This document shows, in pieces, positions 22,102 to 23,090 of a stretch of 23,090 nucleotides of DNA. Numbering within the stretch: position 1 is the stretch's first letter; the number at the start of each line of letters is the position of its first letter. Made by a program: the position numbers and the translations under genes. Source of the DNA: Clostridia bacterium (GTDB taxonomy: Bacteria > Bacillota > Clostridia > Oscillospirales > Acutalibacteraceae); NCBI GenBank assembly GCA_900763035.1, contig CAAFIS010000256.1, positions 1 through 23,090 of the forward strand. The letters are read 5' to 3'. The notes under the pieces are model-generated. The model was given only the letters and a program-made list of their open reading frames with translations, was not told where the DNA came from and searched no databases.

Positions 22102-23015
22102 AACATCCGCTGCGGCGCCGCCCGCTGTCTTACGAGACGAAAAAACGCTATTACGCCTACGGCTTCATCGCGCTGTGGCTCGTCGGGCTGGTGTTCTATT
22201 TCTTCCGGCCGCTGATCGCGATGCTGCGCTATACCGTCAGCGATATCGAGTTCACCGAAACGGGCTATCGGCTGGTGAACGTCGGCTTTCGGGAGTTCGA
22301 CCGGGCGCTGCGCACGGACAATAAGTTCGTGCAGCAGCTCGTCGGCAGCATCGGTACGATGCTGTATCAGGTGCCGATCATCCTGTTTTTCAGCTTGGCC
22401 GTGGCGCTGCTGCTCAACAGGCCGTTTCGCGGCCGGACGGTCGCACGCGCCGTGTTCTTCATCCCGGTCATCGTGACGAGCGGCGCCGTGCTGAGCGTGC
22501 TCAACGGCAGCGGCACATCCGGGGAAAACTCTCTGCTGCAAACGCAGACGAACAATATGTTCTCGGTCACGGGCAGCAGCGAGATCCTGTACGAGCTTGG
22601 TCTGCCGCAGCAGGTGACGGAGCTGTTGGTGGACACGGCCAACGATATCTTCGGCCTGTCGTGGCGCTCCGGCGTGCAGATCCTGATCCTGCTCGCGGCG
22701 CTGCAAACGGTCGCGCCGCAGCTTTACGAGGCGGCGCGTGTCGAGGGCGCGACCGGATGGGACACGTTTTGGAAACTGACGGTCCCGTCGATCTCACCGA
22801 TGCTGCTGCTGTGTCTGGTTTACAGCGTGATCGACAGCTTCGTCGATAGCGATAACGTCCTTATCCGCTATATCCGGTCGTACATGGGGCAGCTCGACGT
22901 GGAATACAGCTCGACGATGGTGCTGCTGTATTCCGTGGTCGTGTTCGCGATCGTCGGGCTGGTGTTCCTGCTGACGCGCCGTCTGGTGTTCTACGCCGAC
23001 GAGCGCGGCGCATAA
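22098..23015 (+). CDS. Sugar ABC transporter permease, MalF type (second pair)
   Basis: Predicted 305-residue integral membrane protein. A basic N-terminus with SYETKKRYYAYGF precedes the first helix (about 22-44), about six helices are visible, and the EAA loop is intact at 211-230 (EAARVEGATGWDTFWKLTVP). It differs clearly from the first MalF-type protein: it has a longer loop at about 136-180 with many polar residues (NGSGTSGENSLLQTQTNN). The start ATG 22098 overlaps the DUF5696 stop as ATGA, and CAGGAGG at 22084-22090 is its ribosome binding site; the longer frame from 22071 is rejected. It forms a second importer channel in the same operon, probably with the truncated gene that follows. 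Confidence 0.93.
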   Translation: MKHPLRRRPLSYETKKRYYAYGFIALWLVGLVFYFFRPLIAMLRYTVSDIEFTETGYRLVNVGFREFDRALRTDNKFVQQLVGSIGTMLYQVPIILFFSLAVALLLNRPFRGRTVARAVFFIPVIVTSGAVLSVLNGSGTSGENSLLQTQTNNMFSVTGSSEILYELGLPQQVTELLVDTANDIFGLSWRSGVQILILLAALQTVAPQLYEAARVEGATGWDTFWKLTVPSISPMLLLCLVYSVIDSFVDSDNVLIRYIRSYMGQLDVEYSSTMVLLYSVVVFAIVGLVFLLTRRLVFYADERGA

Positions 23016-23027
23016 GGGGGTACCGAG

Positions 23028-23090
23028 ATGAATGATGCTTACCGGCAGGCAAGGCTCGCCCGCCGTCGCCGCCGCGCCCTTGCGGGCGCG
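23028..23090 (+). CDS. Start of a gene, probably the MalG-type partner permease (cut by window end)
   Basis: ATG 23028 follows AAGGGGG at 23014-23020 and lies 12 bases after the previous stop. Only 21 codons are present, encoding MNDAYRQARLARRRRRALAG and one more alanine. The strongly basic start resembles the cytoplasmic N-terminus of the first MalG-type permease in this locus. The identity rests on this and on position after a MalF-type gene; no membrane helix is yet visible. Confidence 0.6.
   Translation, partial: MNDAYRQARLARRRRRALAGA

Overview
The window is G+C-rich DNA that looks like a Clostridia-type Bacillota (Firmicutes), probably an uncultured gut or rumen relative of Oscillospirales or Christensenellales. 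The pointers are strong AGGAGG-type ribosome binding sites, a YesN-like AraC regulator, lipoprotein solute-binding proteins, MalF/MalG-type sugar permeases, and the DUF4127, DUF5696 and YIP1 families found around sugar transporters in this phylum. The taxon is an inference. Every gene I accept is on the plus strand and gaps between genes are at most 121 bases. The window therefore reads as one large carbohydrate-utilisation locus, entered near its upstream end and cut inside its last gene.

Layout. Bases 1-80 are a perfect 80-base palindrome that contains a terminator-like hairpin and may be a contig-end artefact. An AT-rich leader with a promoter candidate precedes an AraC-type regulator (263-1138). 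Enzymes and surface proteins follow: a CE2-like esterase lipoprotein (1159-2535), a cytoplasmic GH127-type glycosidase (2646-4454), a cytoplasmic SGNH esterase (4471-5097), its exported membrane-anchored paralogue (5102-6283), and a 1191-residue membrane-anchored surface protein built from three diverged repeats (6387-9962). The transport section then runs: lipoprotein solute-binding protein (10084-11559), DUF4127 protein (11578-13098), a 921-residue exported solute-binding protein with extra N-terminal domains (13125-15890), a first permease pair (15931-16869 and 16891-17748), an NHL-propeller/TPR/Yip1 membrane protein (17761-19860), an exported DUF5696 protein (19882-22101), a second MalF-type permease (22098-23015), and the first 21 codons of what is probably its MalG-type partner (23028 to the window end).

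How it may work together (inference). Surface proteins would bind a decorated, probably O-acetylated, plant-type glycan. The exported esterases, and possibly the DUF5696 protein, would trim it. Two ABC importers would bring in oligosaccharides, and the GH127-type enzyme and internal SGNH esterase would finish breakdown in the cytoplasm. No ABC ATPase is seen, so a shared MsmK-type ATPase elsewhere is likely. The most unusual part is the block in which two permease pairs flank the NHL/TPR/Yip1 protein and the DUF5696 protein, with a large domain-fused solute-binding protein lacking a lipobox just upstream. This could be a composite uptake or sensing apparatus that has not been characterised.

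No tRNA, rRNA, CRISPR array, insertion sequence or integrase was seen.
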